Assembly (NCBI GenBank): GCA_030549495.1
Contig: JAUIRK010000891.1
Span: 124,001-188,000 of the forward strand
DNA from: Nectonema munidae
Taxonomy: Eukaryota; Nematomorpha; Nectonematoida; Nectonematidae
Direction of reading: 5' to 3'
Length of the DNA: 64,000 nt
Shown here: one piece after another, positions 13,738 to 27,241 of the stretch
Layout: each line of letters starts with the position of its first letter
How positions within the stretch are numbered: position 1 is the first letter of the stretch
Program-made: the position numbers and the translations under genes
Notes under the pieces: generated by a model
Told to the model about the DNA's origin: nothing
Seen by the model: only the letters and a program-made list of their open reading frames with translations
The model's database searches: none

Positions 13738-16518
13738 GGAATGTGTGTTCGCTTCATAACAAGTATATTGAAGTCTTAGATTTTTGAATGCAAATTCGGT
13801 TGATGTTGCTTTCATAACAGAAACCTGGCTGAATTCTCAGTTCAACTTCATTATTTCACAGTTCTCACATAATGGGTTCTGTTTTGATCACGTTTTTCGT
13901 GATAAAAGAGGGGGTGGAGTCGGTGTCATTTATAGGGAAAATATTGTTACTAATGTTATTCAAACTAATTCTTATAAAACGTTTGAATCAATCACGTGTG
14001 TTTTGAATGGCTCACATACTAACTATATGTTTATTTTAATATACAGGGTTCTAACTTTTAGTGTTAATGAGTTTGTTTATTGATTTAATTTCGAGTCTCC
14101 ATTCATTTCCGAATAAAAAAGTTCTTTTGGGTGATTTCAATATTCACTTTGAAAAAGAAATGAGTTCTTACGTTAAAAATTTTGATAAAGAAATCAGTGT
14201 GTTCAATTTTAAGCGAGTGATCAATGAACCTACCCATATTGCTGGCCATTGCCTGGACAATGTATTTTCTGATTTTGATGATGGGGAAATTACTGAAGTA
14301 AAGGTAATGCCATTCAGACTTAGTGATCATTTTCCCGTTCTTTTTAAAATTTTTTGCAATGAAAAAATTGAGTCTGTGAATATTAGAAAGATATTTGATT
14401 TTAATCGTATTTATAAAGAGAATTTTCGATTGGATTTGCAAGTGAGCATTGATAGTTTCTCTTTTTTTTTTCTGCTAATTACTCTTTACAGGACTTTTAA
14501 AATAATTTAATATTGACGATTGGAAATACTCTTTCCAATCATTCTAGTTATAAAACTGTGAAGTCAAAATCTTCCAAGCCTCCTTGGATAAATAGAGAGT
14601 TTACTCGCTCCAGAAACAAAAGAAGAGTTGCCTATAAGAAGTGGCTGAAATGCGCCACATCAGATAGACGAAGAATCTATGAAAGTTTACGTAACAATAC
14701 GAGTTTAATTTTAGAAAAGAATATTTCTAAGTACTGTGATGATTTTATAAATAATGGGTCTAACTCAAAAAAGCTCTACAACTACTTCCGTACTTTGATG
14801 GGAAAGTCTTATCAAGCTACCACCAAGTACTCTGCAATAAAAAAACAAAGATATGCAAATATGTTCAACTCTTTTTTCCTGCATAAAGTTAGTTCTATAA
14901 CTAATGACTTGAGTTTATCAAGGGTGATTGATTTTTCTATTATCATTGAAAGATTTGCTGTCTGTTCATTCACAAAGTTCAATTACACTGATTCAACAGA
15001 AGTTGAGGAGATAGTTAGAATACATGGAATCAAAATGGGACCGGCTGACATTCTGAATCCAGAATTGTTCAACTATTGTTGGGATATTCTACTTCCACTC
15101 TTTGTTCATTACATTAACTCTTCAATAAGATCCTCTCTATTTTTAGGAATGAAATGTGGTTACATAACCCCTCTCCCTAAAACACAAAATGCTTCATTCA
15201 TTGACATGAATGATTATAGACCAGTTTCAAACCTGCCGTTTCTGAGTAAGCTCTTTGAACGCATTATTCTAAAACAGCTGCAAAATCACTGTGTAAAAAA
15301 CTCTTTGCTTGATGATGAGCAGTACGCTTATAAAAAAATTGTAATACAGAATCTCTTTTACAATGTCTCCTTGAAGCTGTTACAGATTCATTCAGAAGAA
15401 AGCAATTTACTGTGCTCATTATGTTAGACTTATCTTCAGCCTTTAATACAGTTGATAGAGATTTACTGCTTAAATTACTTCACGATGAGTTTGGAATTGG
15501 AGGTTGTGCTTTAAAGTGGCTTGAGTCCTACTTGGAGAACAGAAGTCAATGTACCATCATTGATGGATTCTGTTCCTCACCAAAGCTGACAAAATATGGC
15601 GTACCTCAAGGATCTGTTTTGGGTCCGTTTCTCTTCAGTCTGTATGTTACTCCGATTCTGAGATTTATTAAAAGTAAAGGATTCCAAGTCTTCGCATTTG
15701 CTGACGATATTTTTATTTTGAAAGAATTTGATTCCAAGTTTCAATATTCGACTTTAAAATGTATAGTTCCACATCTTTTACACGATCTTTCATCATTAAT
15801 GATCAGCTTCAATCTAAAATTCAATAGAAAAAAAACAAGAGCGATAGTTTTCTCTTCATCTTCTCAAAATCAAGAGATCTTTTTTCCCAGCATACCTTTG
15901 CATGATGGCCTACATATACCCATTTGTGATAAAGTCAATGTACTTGGCGTCTCTTTAGATAAAAATATGGTGTTTGATCAACTGGTCTCTGATCTCTTAA
16001 AAAGTGGATATGCTTTTTTGAAAAACCTATCTAAAATTGCCAAACCTCTTACCCGAAATAATGTTAAAGTTTTACTGAACTCCTATGTTATTAATAAACT
16101 TGATTATTGCAACTCTCTGCTCTTCGGAATGTATGATTATCAAATCAAAAAGTTACAAGTATTGCAAAATACTTGTGCTAGAGTAATCTTAAAGATTCCT
16201 CGAAGACAAAGAGTTTCAAATGAACTCGAAAATTTACATTGGCTTACCATTAGAAGAAGAATAGATTTTAAAGTTTTGGTCCAAAATTTCAAATGCTTAC
16301 ATTTTCGTATACCTTTTTATTTGGCTCAAAAGATGTCTTTAAATTCAAGCATACGATTGAAGACTTCTTTTACTGGCAATGGAAGAACTGTTATGAGTGT
16401 AGAAAAACTCTGGAATGGTTTACCTTTATACTTGAGAAGTATTAATGATTTAAATACTTTTAAGAAAAGCTTGAAAACTTACCTATTTTCTTCAGAAATC
16501 ATATCAAACAGAATTTAA
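13738..16518 (+). pseudogene. LINE ORF2: AP endonuclease and reverse transcriptase
   Basis: The endonuclease begins near LLWNVCSLHNKYIEVLDF (about 13732) and, after a frame change near 13785, continues with AFITETWL, RGGGVGVIYR, LLGDFNIH and RLSDHFPVLF. These are the expected APE catalytic blocks. A further frame change near 14065 and another near 14510 lead into the linker and RT fingers, with NDYRPVSNLPFLSKLFE at about 15210. A fourth frame change near 15412 leads into DLSSAFNTVDRD, YGVPQGSVLGPFLFSLYV and FAFADDIFI. The polymerase Asp residues (the D of DLSSAF and both of FADD) are intact. The C-terminal region (NLHWLTIRRRIDFK, EKLWNGLPLYLR) is typical of CR1/L2 elements. About four frame breaks make it inactive, yet the long intact stretches argue for a fairly young copy. 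Confidence 0.9.
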
Positions 16519-16673
16519 AATTTCCTTCCATTTTTTTTTCTTGTATTCATATTTACTTTGTGTTTGCATGTTTCTTAGATTATTATGGAATGTGTGTAGC
16601 GAGACTGTACAGTCTATAAATTAGCAGTAGTTTCGCTCTAAATAAATCTTTCATTCATTCATTCATTCATGAT

Positions 16674-17580
<907 letters not shown>

Positions 17581-18276
17581 ACTTCATTTATGTCATTGTT
17601 TTCATTACTTTAAAACATTTATTCTTCATCCTCCAAATGTTAACAATATGAAAACTTAACAGAATCTAGAAATCTTTCTAGCGGGAATAATCATTTCTCA
17701 ATATTTATATTATTCTAGGAATTCTGTTAAGTTTTTAATTTCCCAATATCGTAACAGTCTTCATCTTAGAGATTATAAAAAGTTTTAATCTTCAGCCAAG
17801 GGAATACCAAGAATATGATTATAATGATTACTGTAAAGACTCGTACATTCACATATAACTTGATGAGATAGGTTTTTTTGAAGATAATACAAGAAATAGC
17901 ATAATTGTAAATGAGCATGTAACTGAAATATTAAATCCAGCAAGAATTAATTAATCTTAAGGCTTTAACAAGACGAGATGGCTTCATAATGTTAACATTG
18001 ATTTCGAATTTAATTTTTTGTTATATCATTTCGGCACACTTCCACTTAGAGCTATTTTTTGTTGTTTCTTCAAGCATTGAGCACAATCTTACTTTTGTGC
18101 AATTATTTTTACAGGCAACAAAGACATCATCTTTTTCATAAAAAGTTTGTAAGCTTTTTTATCCTCTATTATTAATTGTCTTAAATGAAGTTAAGTTTGT
18201 TCACTCTATTTGCGTATGTAGTATAATTACAGAAACTTACGACTAAAATATATAATATATAATATATACACACAGG
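17581..18276. other. AT-rich spacer
   Basis: No gene is recognised. Short AT-rich frames only; TATA-type dinucleotide runs near 18250-18270. Confidence 0.4.
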
Positions 18277-18400
18277 CAGTGGGGTACTAAGATAAAAATT
18301 TTAGGAAAGAGGGCTTTTAAAAATAATCATAACTATTTTAAAAAAGGGGTCTATGACCCCTTCTCTCCCTTCCTCACCCCTCCCACTGAATACGCTACTG
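18277..18400. mobile_element. Small hAT-like MITE (possible)
   Basis: A 124-bp segment begins CAGTGGGGTA and ends in the inverse of CAGTAGCGTATTC, with a G-rich stretch inside the left end and a C-rich stretch inside the right. This matches the style of the clearly bounded hAT MITE at 41095. No exact 8-bp target duplication was found, so the call is tentative. Confidence 0.4.
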
Positions 18401-19378
18401 TGTGCGGGTATGGGTATACTCGGGCTTATAAATCATTTTTCTGAAAAGCCCCGTTCCTAGCCTGGGTGTGATTTTGGGCAAAACTTTTTACTGTGTTATT
18501 TTAATTTAATTATTAAAAAAGAAATTTGGAATTAGGCAAGGTGCAAAATAGAGAAATTGAAAATGAAAAAAGGAGTAAATTGTGTAATAATGGATAAGGC
18601 GAAGTCGGTAGTTACTCATATTAAAATAGCAGAGATACAACCTAAAAAAAGATAAAAAGGGGCAAGGAATGATTTTTTATGAAACTCGACTTTACAATGA
18701 GAATGATGTTAATCAATATTTCAACTTTGCGATCTTTATCAATATTCTGCAACATGAAATATGAAATATTAAATGTCGATGTGTGTCATGTCAAAATATT
18801 TTGCTTGAGCTGAGGTGATCAGTCATTGATTTAAATGAGTTAGTGTGAAAGAAGAGGTTAAAACGAACGCAAATAAATAAAGTGACCTGTGTAAAATCGG
18901 ATGTGTGTGCAAGTAAATATATATAAAGTGACATTACGTGGTGAAAAGATAAAGAAAGCAGCCTTGGGGAAAATGTGTTAAAAGTGAATGAATGAAGGTT
19001 AGATATAAAAGGGGGTAGAGGATTATAATAGTGTTAGATGTGTTGTGGTGCGCAATAACTAGTGTGTGTGCTGGTTTCTAGTATGTTATAAAGTGATATA
19101 GGGAGGGGGTAAGTGTTGTGATTGTTATAATGTTAAAGTGATTCAATGTGGAGTATGTGAATTCTCCACTGAATTCAACTCAATTGAATTCAACTGGCGA
19201 TGGATTTTTGGAAAGAGTTTTTTGGTGAAGTGTTTTTCTTTATAGCATCTTCGGAGGTCATTGTTTTTATGTGAGATGATGTCCATGAGTAGTTGAGATT
19301 CAATTGTCGTTGGATGTTTAGTGTGGTAGTGTAAGCCAAAGGGTCTGTTGAGTCGTTGGTCGATTGCTTAATGTAGAT
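18401..19378. other. Purine/GT-rich spacer
   Basis: No gene seen. From about 18780 to 19150 the + strand is strongly enriched in A, G and GTG (repeated GTGTG, AAAGTGA), unlike its neighbours. I found no coding or structural reading for it. Confidence 0.4.
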
Positions 19379-19757
19379 CAGGGATTCTCAACCCGTGTCG
19401 GCTTGGACCATATGGGTCCATATAATAATTCAGGGGGTCTACTGGTGAAATATTATAAATTTGGGGTCTGCAATGATATTTTGATGATCCATGATGAAAA
19501 CCAGCTAATAACGGTTTTTATTATAAAAAGATATTTTTTCACTATAATTTCCACTTTTTAATAATATTATAAACATTGTATTATAATTTAGATCTGCTTC
19601 TATTTAAATATGAATCCTAATTATATACTATTTTCTTTATCATAAAAGTTTTTTTTCTCCAAAAATTTTATTATTGAAAAATATTAATATATTTTTTATG
19701 TCAAATTTTTATGAAGGGGTCCCCCAAGAAAAAAAGAAGAGAAGTCGAGTTTCCCAA
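19379..19757. mobile_element. hAT-like non-autonomous element (possible)
   Basis: It begins CAGGGATTCTCAACCC, a typical animal hAT terminus, followed by GGGTCC repeats. The right side, around 19716-19757, carries GGGGTCCCCC and an imperfect inverse of the terminus (GAGTTTCCCAATA). No target duplication was confirmed. Confidence 0.4.
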
Positions 19758-22700
19758 TAAAGATTTCCTTACTTTTTATCTTTTTTTTTGGGTTATATCT
19801 CTCCTATTTAAATGGTGTAAGATATTTGGTATAGTTGTAATTACATGCTAGAATCTAGCATTCCTGAGAAAATAGCAGAAAAATTATTATTATTATTAAA
19901 TAATTTCTTTAATTTTTAAAGCTTATTTTTAAAATTTTTTTGGATCAAGATAAAAAAATAAGATACTTATCACCAAATTGAAATAGACTAAACCCAAAAT
20001 ATTATATAAGATTTGATTTATCAATTTTATTTTTCCACGTCTTTGATATTCTCTCTAAATAGGTAAAAGGATTTAAATACACGGCTTTGTTTTTAATTTG
20101 TTTAAAAAATCAAGATTTCGATTATTTGTAAAAAGTTTCATTCAATGAAAATACCTTTTCTGTTTTTTGCCAATTACACCTAAAATTTATATTTTTGTGG
20201 CGTTTCACCCTAAACTTTGATTTCCATAAGAAAAATACAAACAAAATTGTAATCAGCATTATTTATTACCCCCTTTTCTATCGTTTACCCCAAAAATTTT
20301 ACTTGAAGAAATTGCACTATCAAGTAACTTTTTAAAATATAAGGAAAACTTCTTTTTACATTTTCTTTTTTCATATAAAACATTAATATAATAAATGCCA
20401 CAGTATGTGAAATAAAAAGATTTAAATGAGATACTAGATCTTGAAAAGAATTTGCCCAAAAAAAATTTCTTGATATGGAAAAGCGCTAAAAAACTAAACG
20501 CATACACTTACAACATAGTAGTAGAAAAGTAATCTAAACATTCTTTACTGATCTAGACAATGCTGGATGTGCACCAAATTGATAAGGCAAAAATCCATCT
20601 AACATTATTTTTGCATCTTCTTAACTAAAAACTAAAGAAGTGACAAACTAAGCATCCTCAATAACTATCTAATTAAATAACAAATTTAAAATACGCAAAT
20701 TATATTTTTATCAATGGAAAAATGTCTTTTTTGAGAGAATAAATTATCAACATTATTCGGGGCTTTCAAAATAATATTATTTAATTAACTTAACTGGTAT
20801 ATCCCTATGTTTTATTATACTCTTTGTTGTTTACACGCTATAAAATTTATATCAAAAAGGGTCTGGAAATGTATAATATTACCGAAAGTATAATGTCAAT
20901 AGAAAACGATCATGATAATTGTATCAAAAATTTAATTATAAACGACACTCATACATGTAATTACATGAAAAAATGTTGTTTTAAATAATAGAACATATAT
21001 ATATTTCAACGATTTATTCTTTTTATATTAAATTCATGAAATCAAAAGCCAGGCACTTCGTTATTATATTCCTACATCTTCATATCCAATATATTGTTTT
21101 AATTCATAATGGAAACGCTTGCTTCACGAAATCCTTTTAACCTCAACTTTTCAATTCTGTTACATTATGTCATTTTTTTTTTATCACTTTCAAACTAACT
21201 CATGCATGTTGAAGTATCAAGAGTGAGTCAGCTATTTAAAATTATTTTATACTCTTAATATGTCAATATAGAAATTGTTTTCATAAAAATATATTTTCCC
21301 TTTTGCTAGTCCAACCACTTCAATGGTGGAAGGTTTCCATCGTCATTGACCAAAAAAAGACTAATTATTATTTTTTTAATTAATAGTATTAAAAATAGAA
21401 TGTTGAACTTTTGAGTTGATACTTGGCTAGTGGACATTAATTGAGCTAATAATTGTAAATAAGTAGATTTACTTTTTTTTTTATAATCCTGGTATTTTTA
21501 TTCCGTTTCCTTTTTTAATTGCAAAGCAGAACCCAGTTTTTAAAAAATTAACACAGTTTATTTGGAAAATACTAGAAACTTATATAAAAAAGAAATTTAA
21601 AGTATTTTATATATTTCTACTTCAATGAAAATATATGAATTTAATTTAATTCCTCACTAGTTTATCTAAAACAATCTTACACGGAGAAAAGATGTTAAGT
21701 TAGTAAGTAAGTAAGTAACTTATTTTTAAAAGTTAACAAATGAAAAAAATATAAAATTTACAAAAAACATTAAAACTTTAAATAATGTAAATTTTCACAA
21801 TATAAGGTGATACGGTTGAAGACAACCATGAAATATAAATAAAATATATGACCTTTGAAGGTTAGCATCAAAGGCCAGTGAGCCGCTTGTAGATGCCAAC
21901 CAACAGCAAAAAATTGTGAGTGAAGCAGAAACAGAAAAATAAGGGTATGGAAAATAGCTGTATAGTCAATATAAAGAGTAATTGATAATGAAAGTTAACA
22001 TATATAATATCAATAAAAGTAGGTAATCGCAATGTATGTATACTGGAACAAAAACAAAAGTCATGATAAAAATATAAAATATATCAAAATATTAGTAAAT
22101 AGTATGCACTTTACACACAAAACTGTATATTCAAAACTTATTATATTCCAATATATGTCAATTTAATATCTTAAATATCTTTCATTTTTTAAATTTAAAT
22201 AGCTGGATTTTAAAAGAATTAAATATTGGTTTTAAAATACATAGAAAAAAGACATTTGTCAGCTTTACACAGCTTCAAGGTGTGTATGTATTTTAGCCTA
22301 AATCCAAATTCACACGACTAATAAAAGTAGAAATCAGTCAAAAAATTTTACATATAAATCAAATCAGTACACATTAGCGTTTATATTGGCAAGTACTTTA
22401 TCGTAAGGTGAGTATCGCTTATAGATCACCAATGTCATTTTGCGAAAATAAAATTTACTAACTTGCATACATTTTAATAAAAATAATGAATAAAAAATGG
22501 AATATTGAGAGATAATTATTGTCATTTTACTGATATAATGATTCACTCCATTTTATATTTAAGCTCCTACGTAATAAATAAACATTCCGGTTTAAATTTA
22601 AGTGTTTTGGATAAGGAATCTTTATTTTGACAATAATAATTTTATGTTAAAAAATAAAATAATATATTTCTCACAGTTTTTTTAAATATTTAAAATATTT

Positions 22701-23710
22701 TTTATTTTTTTTAGGAAATTTGATAATGAATACATTTGATGGTTCAATCGGTATATTTTTATCATTATCTTTTATTAACCTTTTATATATTGTAGAGGGG
22801 AACAGTAGATTTCTTTGATAACTATAAAACTTAAAACTTTCAATAATTTATCTGTATTAGATCTAACATATATCAACAAATTTCGGTAATTCATGCCGAT
22901 AGTCCGATTTGTAAATGCCCTTGTACACCGATATCAGTGATAAAAAGGGTCGGGAATCTACAAATGTGTATTATCACATGCGACCATCAATACATGAAAA
23001 AAGTTAACTCTAAACAATTGCCATTATTTGTTCATGAAAATTGCATGAATTTTCTGACCAAGAAATGATGATAATGTGATGTCGATCATGATTACGATGC
23101 TGAATAGAAATGTCAACTGTCACACCCTCCTTTAAACGATCAAGTATCGTAAAAGTCTAAGTCTCTAGACTATAAACTGTTATTTCCCTAATGTCACTAC
23201 AAATATATTTTTTTAATTAATTTTCAACAATTTTTTATTAGGATTAAGTTAAATTATGATTTTTACTACTTCATCCTTTAAAAAGGATATTCACTTTTCA
23301 CTATAAACATTCAAAATATAAGCATAAAATCGAGAAGATTGAGTGATTTTCTTGGCATAAATATTTAATACTATGTGTATTGAATATAAATTTTCAGAAA
23401 TTTTTTATTTAGTTGGAATAAGTTTACTTAACAGTTTAGGACAGATATTTAGAGTTGAAAAAATGACAATATTTTCCTTAATTTTTTTTATCGTTAATAA
23501 CGATTTTTCTTTGAAAATCACAACTACAAGGTACTTTAATTTTAACATTTCTGTTAGCTTTGTTAATTTTTTGCTATATATATTTTACATCCAACAATGT
23601 TACAAATGAGCATAAAATCAATTATGACTTCTATACGTGGACGAGTCATATCAACTTTTTTTTGTTTTTTAATATTGCAAATTTTGATGTATAATTTTTC
23701 CAACACAGTA
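19758..23710. other. Long AT-rich region without recognised genes
   Basis: Nearly 4 kb of very AT-rich sequence. Open frames are short and low in complexity. I found no domain motif, RNA gene or bounded element. Small features include a GTAAGTAAGTAA run near 21700. Confidence 0.4.
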
Positions 23711-23768
23711 AAGCTTCTTGATTCTTGGTTTTGTTTCACTTAAAGCACTTCAAGCCTGCTTCACTTCA
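23711..23768. repeat. 58-bp copy of a hAT transposase C-terminal segment
   Basis: These 58 bases are identical to 24627-24684, which encodes the C-terminus of the hAT transposase (minus strand: VKQA, stop, SALSETKPRIKKL). The match includes the same in-frame TGA. The flanks differ, so only this short piece was copied, about 916 bp from its twin. Confidence 0.85.
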
Positions 23769-24282
23769 TGTATTGAGCATTCGTTATCTTTAGATCTTTC
23801 TTGGAAAAAACTTGAGAACGAATCAAGTCCAACACTGTAAATTCTGTAAATAATACTTTTTGATAGAAATTTTTTTTCTTTTTCATAAATTACATTCTCT
23901 TTCAAATTTTTAAATAATAGAATTCCAAAAACTGTCATACTCTAAAATTTTGACCCAGATTTTAATCAAAATTTTGAGACACTTTACTATTTTCAAATTA
24001 AATTGATAAATGAATTTTCAACACGTACACCAGTGTTTCGCAAACTTGTGCTACTCAACGCCCCCTTAGAAAACATTATTAAAAGTGACATTATTTCAAA
24101 GAAATGACCTCTATAGACGAAATTACTTCAAAGAAACGTCCACTTAGATAACATTATTTCAAGGAAACACTCCTTACTTATAATTTGTTTCAGAATTAAA
24201 AAATGAACACATTTCCAAATTTAAATGTTCGATTCGATATTACTAAAATTTTCTAATATCACCACTCTCACATCATCTATAT

Positions 24283-26347
24283 CAGTGGCTCCCAAACTTT
24301 TTCTGATCGTTACCCACTTTTCATACATGATCCTTGTCTATGGCCCCCACAACAATCATATCCGGTGAATACGGTGACTGTGGACTAGTATCTAACAATT
24401 ATAATCATAACATTAATTAAAAAGGGCATTTTGTTAAAAGGTGTTTCAAGAATAAGCAAAAAAAGAAGGAAAGATAGAAAATCCACTGGATGGAAAAAGT
24501 TTATTAATCCTACGCTATGTGATTTAATCTTTGAATCTTACAAATTTGATAACATTGTAACAATTAAGTGCTCTAGTTGGGAGACAATTCTACTCAGTCT
24601 GAAGGGTGATGTTGCAGATTATCGACAAGCTTCTTGATTCTTGGTTTTGTTTCACTTAAAGCACTTCAAGCCTGCTTCACTTCAAGTCTGTTGCGATATT
24701 TCGTTTTAATGTAGAGTAGTTGAGAGAAGGTAGCCTCACATGAATAAGTTGATGAAAATGGTAGAAGTTGTCAAAAAGCTAAGTCACATAAATTTGGATA
24801 TGAAGCTGCAATTGATGGTCAAAAAACTGAGAGAAATTCAGTTTCAAACTTCATCTTGGCCCCTGAATCCTTTTGAAGTGTCAATAGCTCAGTTTTGCCA
24901 TTATCATTGTCATCAGGAATGCATGTCACTGGAGCAGTGAATGCGGCCCTTACTAGCCAAGAAGTTACGCTTTGAATATCTGGGATGTATCTTTTAAATT
25001 CCCCTTCTAAGACCTCAAGATGTTGGATAATCAAGTTCTGCGTAGTTTCATCACACTCTTTTCCAATTTCTGACACTTTCTCCAGCATTGCCAAGTTTCC
25101 CATTGAAACTTCGCGCCTCCAATTCTCCATCTTACGAATAAAAGCTTTGATTTTGTCCACAAATTCAATGATCAAGCTTCCTTCACCTTGGAGTTCCAGG
25201 TTCAGTGTGTTTAACTGTTTAAATATGTCAACAAGATAGGATAGCCGTATATTTCAAAGCTATCTGCAGATCATGTTGACAGCAAATCTTGCTTGTTTTG
25301 TAATCTGAGAAAGAGGCTGATCACTATGGGCTCAAATACACGTTGAACTACATTTCCTTTTGATAGCCAGCGAACTGCTGTATGAAATAGGAGGGTTTCA
25401 TGAGCTGCATCCATAACTTGGCGGAGCCTTTTGAAAAGGCGTGTGTTAAGTTAACTGCCTTTATAATTGTATCCAGAGTGTTCTATAATTCTGAGGATTT
25501 ATGATGCAAGAGCTTGCCGGTGGATCATGCAGTGAACAGGGATAGCATTTCGTGCTTTTGTATAGCTCTCGTAACAAAACCTGACTGGCAACCTAACATG
25601 GCTGGAGCCCCATCTGTGCATATCCCACAGAGATTGTTCCATTCAAGACTTTCAGATTCAAATAATTCTTCAAGTTTTTGCATTACACCTTCACCTTTTA
25701 TAGATTGTTCAAGAGAAATAGAGATAGCAAAAAATAATGAACAAAGGAAAACAAAAATGTACACAAAAACACGGTAAGAAAAACCCACTAAAAAACTAGA
25801 ATGATGAATTATGAAGAAATCAAATTGTTAGCGGGTAAGAAGAAAAGCTGGAGTAGAGTTTGATGCAAAGTGGGAAAGAGAAACTGTGATAAATGGCACC
25901 GGAGACGTCACCAATAAACAATATGCCAAGTGTACCAAGTATTTTCATATGTCTGACGCGAAAATTTTCAAGATCACAATAACAACAAAAACAACTTCAA
26001 ATAACTGAAATTATTCCGACACGTAAATCATGTCAACTTACGCTTTGAACTGCTTCCGCTAGTATAAAAGTAGAGGCAACAATCTTTTGATTGATGTGTG
26101 TTTGATGATACTCATAGGATGGAGAAAATAAATTATTGTTCACAATTGAAGTTAAATGAGATAAGAGAGAAGGGAGTAAGAAATGATGGATATCAATTTT
26201 GCAAAGAAGATTTTTGCAATTCGTCAAAAAGCGGCTATCTACCCGCTAAAGTCCTCTGGTTTTATTTATCCATGGCCTCATATTATGACCTCTTAACTTT
26301 TGCTTAATGGCCCCCAGGGGGCCATGGCTCACAGTTTGGAACCAATG
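24283..26347 (-). mobile_element. hAT transposon (ZBED5/Buster-like) with 8-bp target duplication
   Basis: The left end CAGTGGCTCCCAAACT and the right end, whose inverse is CATTGGTTCCAAACT, are terminal inverted repeats. The element is flanked by an exact 8-bp duplication, ATCTATAT, at 24275-24282 and 26348-26355. That length is the hAT hallmark. The 2,065-bp element carries the C-terminal part of a transposase on the minus strand. Its insertion into an older repeat is confirmed by the uninterrupted relative at 6870-7165. Confidence 0.92.
24594..25790 (-). pseudogene. hAT transposase fragment, ZBED5-like
   Basis: This is the minus-strand remnant of a hAT transposase related to ZBED5-type proteins. 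From the 5' side: LEWNNLCGICTDGAPAML (about 25630), in which CTDGAPAM is the conserved block around a catalytic Asp; then decayed sequence including DAAHETLLFH-like pieces near 25390; then IIEFVDKIKAFIRKMENWRR (about 25170) and LIIQHLEVLEGEFKRY (about 25020). The C-terminal dimerisation tail reads LYIKTKYRNRLEVKQA, stop, SALSETKPRIKKLVDNL, ending at a TGA at 24594-24596. The BED zinc finger and N-terminal half are missing. Frames change several times and stops occur, including the TGA inside the tail, so it cannot make an active enzyme. Confidence 0.85.
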
Positions 26348-26599
26348 ATCTATATGCTTTCTTTCTTTACTTAAACTTTCATTTACAACACTAAATCGAT
26401 TTTCTACCGCACACAATCTGTGCGAAAGTATACAAATGTTTTAGTAACTTCGGAATAGTGCGAAGATAATTAAGAAAAATTTTGTATTTATCGCTACTTA
26501 TATAAATTATTTTGCAGAATATAATAAATTATACAAAATTTTTCTTTATTTCAAAACGCTTGTTTATGCACACTACACAACACTTCGGGAAACACTAAG

Positions 26600-27233
26600 C
26601 CAGACAAACGGTTTTGTTAACAGATCTGCTCGTAACTTCTGTAGGTGTAAAAAACATTTAGCTGATTTACTTTATTAAGCATTCAAATTTAAAAAAGAGA
26701 GAAATACGGCTCTTTCAGAAGAAAGGCAACTCAGTAAAAAACTACTCTTCACCACCTAATGTGAAGAAGTTTCCTTGAAATATAATGCATAAAAATTTGC
26801 ACCAATTTGTTTTAATTTATACCTTGTCTTCCTGTTAACCTCTTGTATAATTTTGATAATTTAAAAAAAATATTTCTGAATATATTTTTGTTGTTATTTT
26901 AATCTTTGTTTTGAACACATTTAAGTAAATTTTATCTCATTTTACAAATTTTTAAATGCATTTATGTATTTGAATTAAAAAAAAGTCATACATTTATTTC
27001 GAAAAAAACTAACGAAAATTAACTTTTTTTAAGGTAGCGTTTATTAAAAAGATTAATTTTTTTAAAATTTAATGATAAAGATAACTAAGACCTTTTTCTT
27101 CAAAGTAACGATAACGAAGTTATTTTTAGTTTAACAATCCTAATTCTACAGTTATCAAACATTTTACACTTTTAAGTTAAAAACTCTCCAACCATCATGT
27201 GAAACAAAAATATTAACCATTCAATAAATCTTG
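26600..27233. other. AT-rich spacer
   Basis: No gene seen. Repeated AACTTTTTTAA and GTTA-type motifs around 26990-27130 could be a worn repeat, but no ends were identified. Confidence 0.35.
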
Positions 27234-27241
27234 ATGATGAT

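Larger units (their letters stand above)
24031..26597. mobile_element. Outer hAT-like element split by a younger hAT
   Basis: The left end CAGTGTTTCGCAAACTTG (24031) and the right end, whose inverse reads TAGTGTTTCCCGAAGTG (26597), are imperfect terminal inverted repeats of hAT style. Removing the inner element (24283-26347 plus one target copy) leaves a sequence collinear with the relic at 6870-7165. No coding sequence of its own is visible. An outer target duplication was not found. Confidence 0.6.

Noticed and set aside
14103-14441. 112-codon minus-strand frame
   Set aside because: Antisense shadow of the LINE endonuclease region, whose + strand carries clear catalytic motifs.
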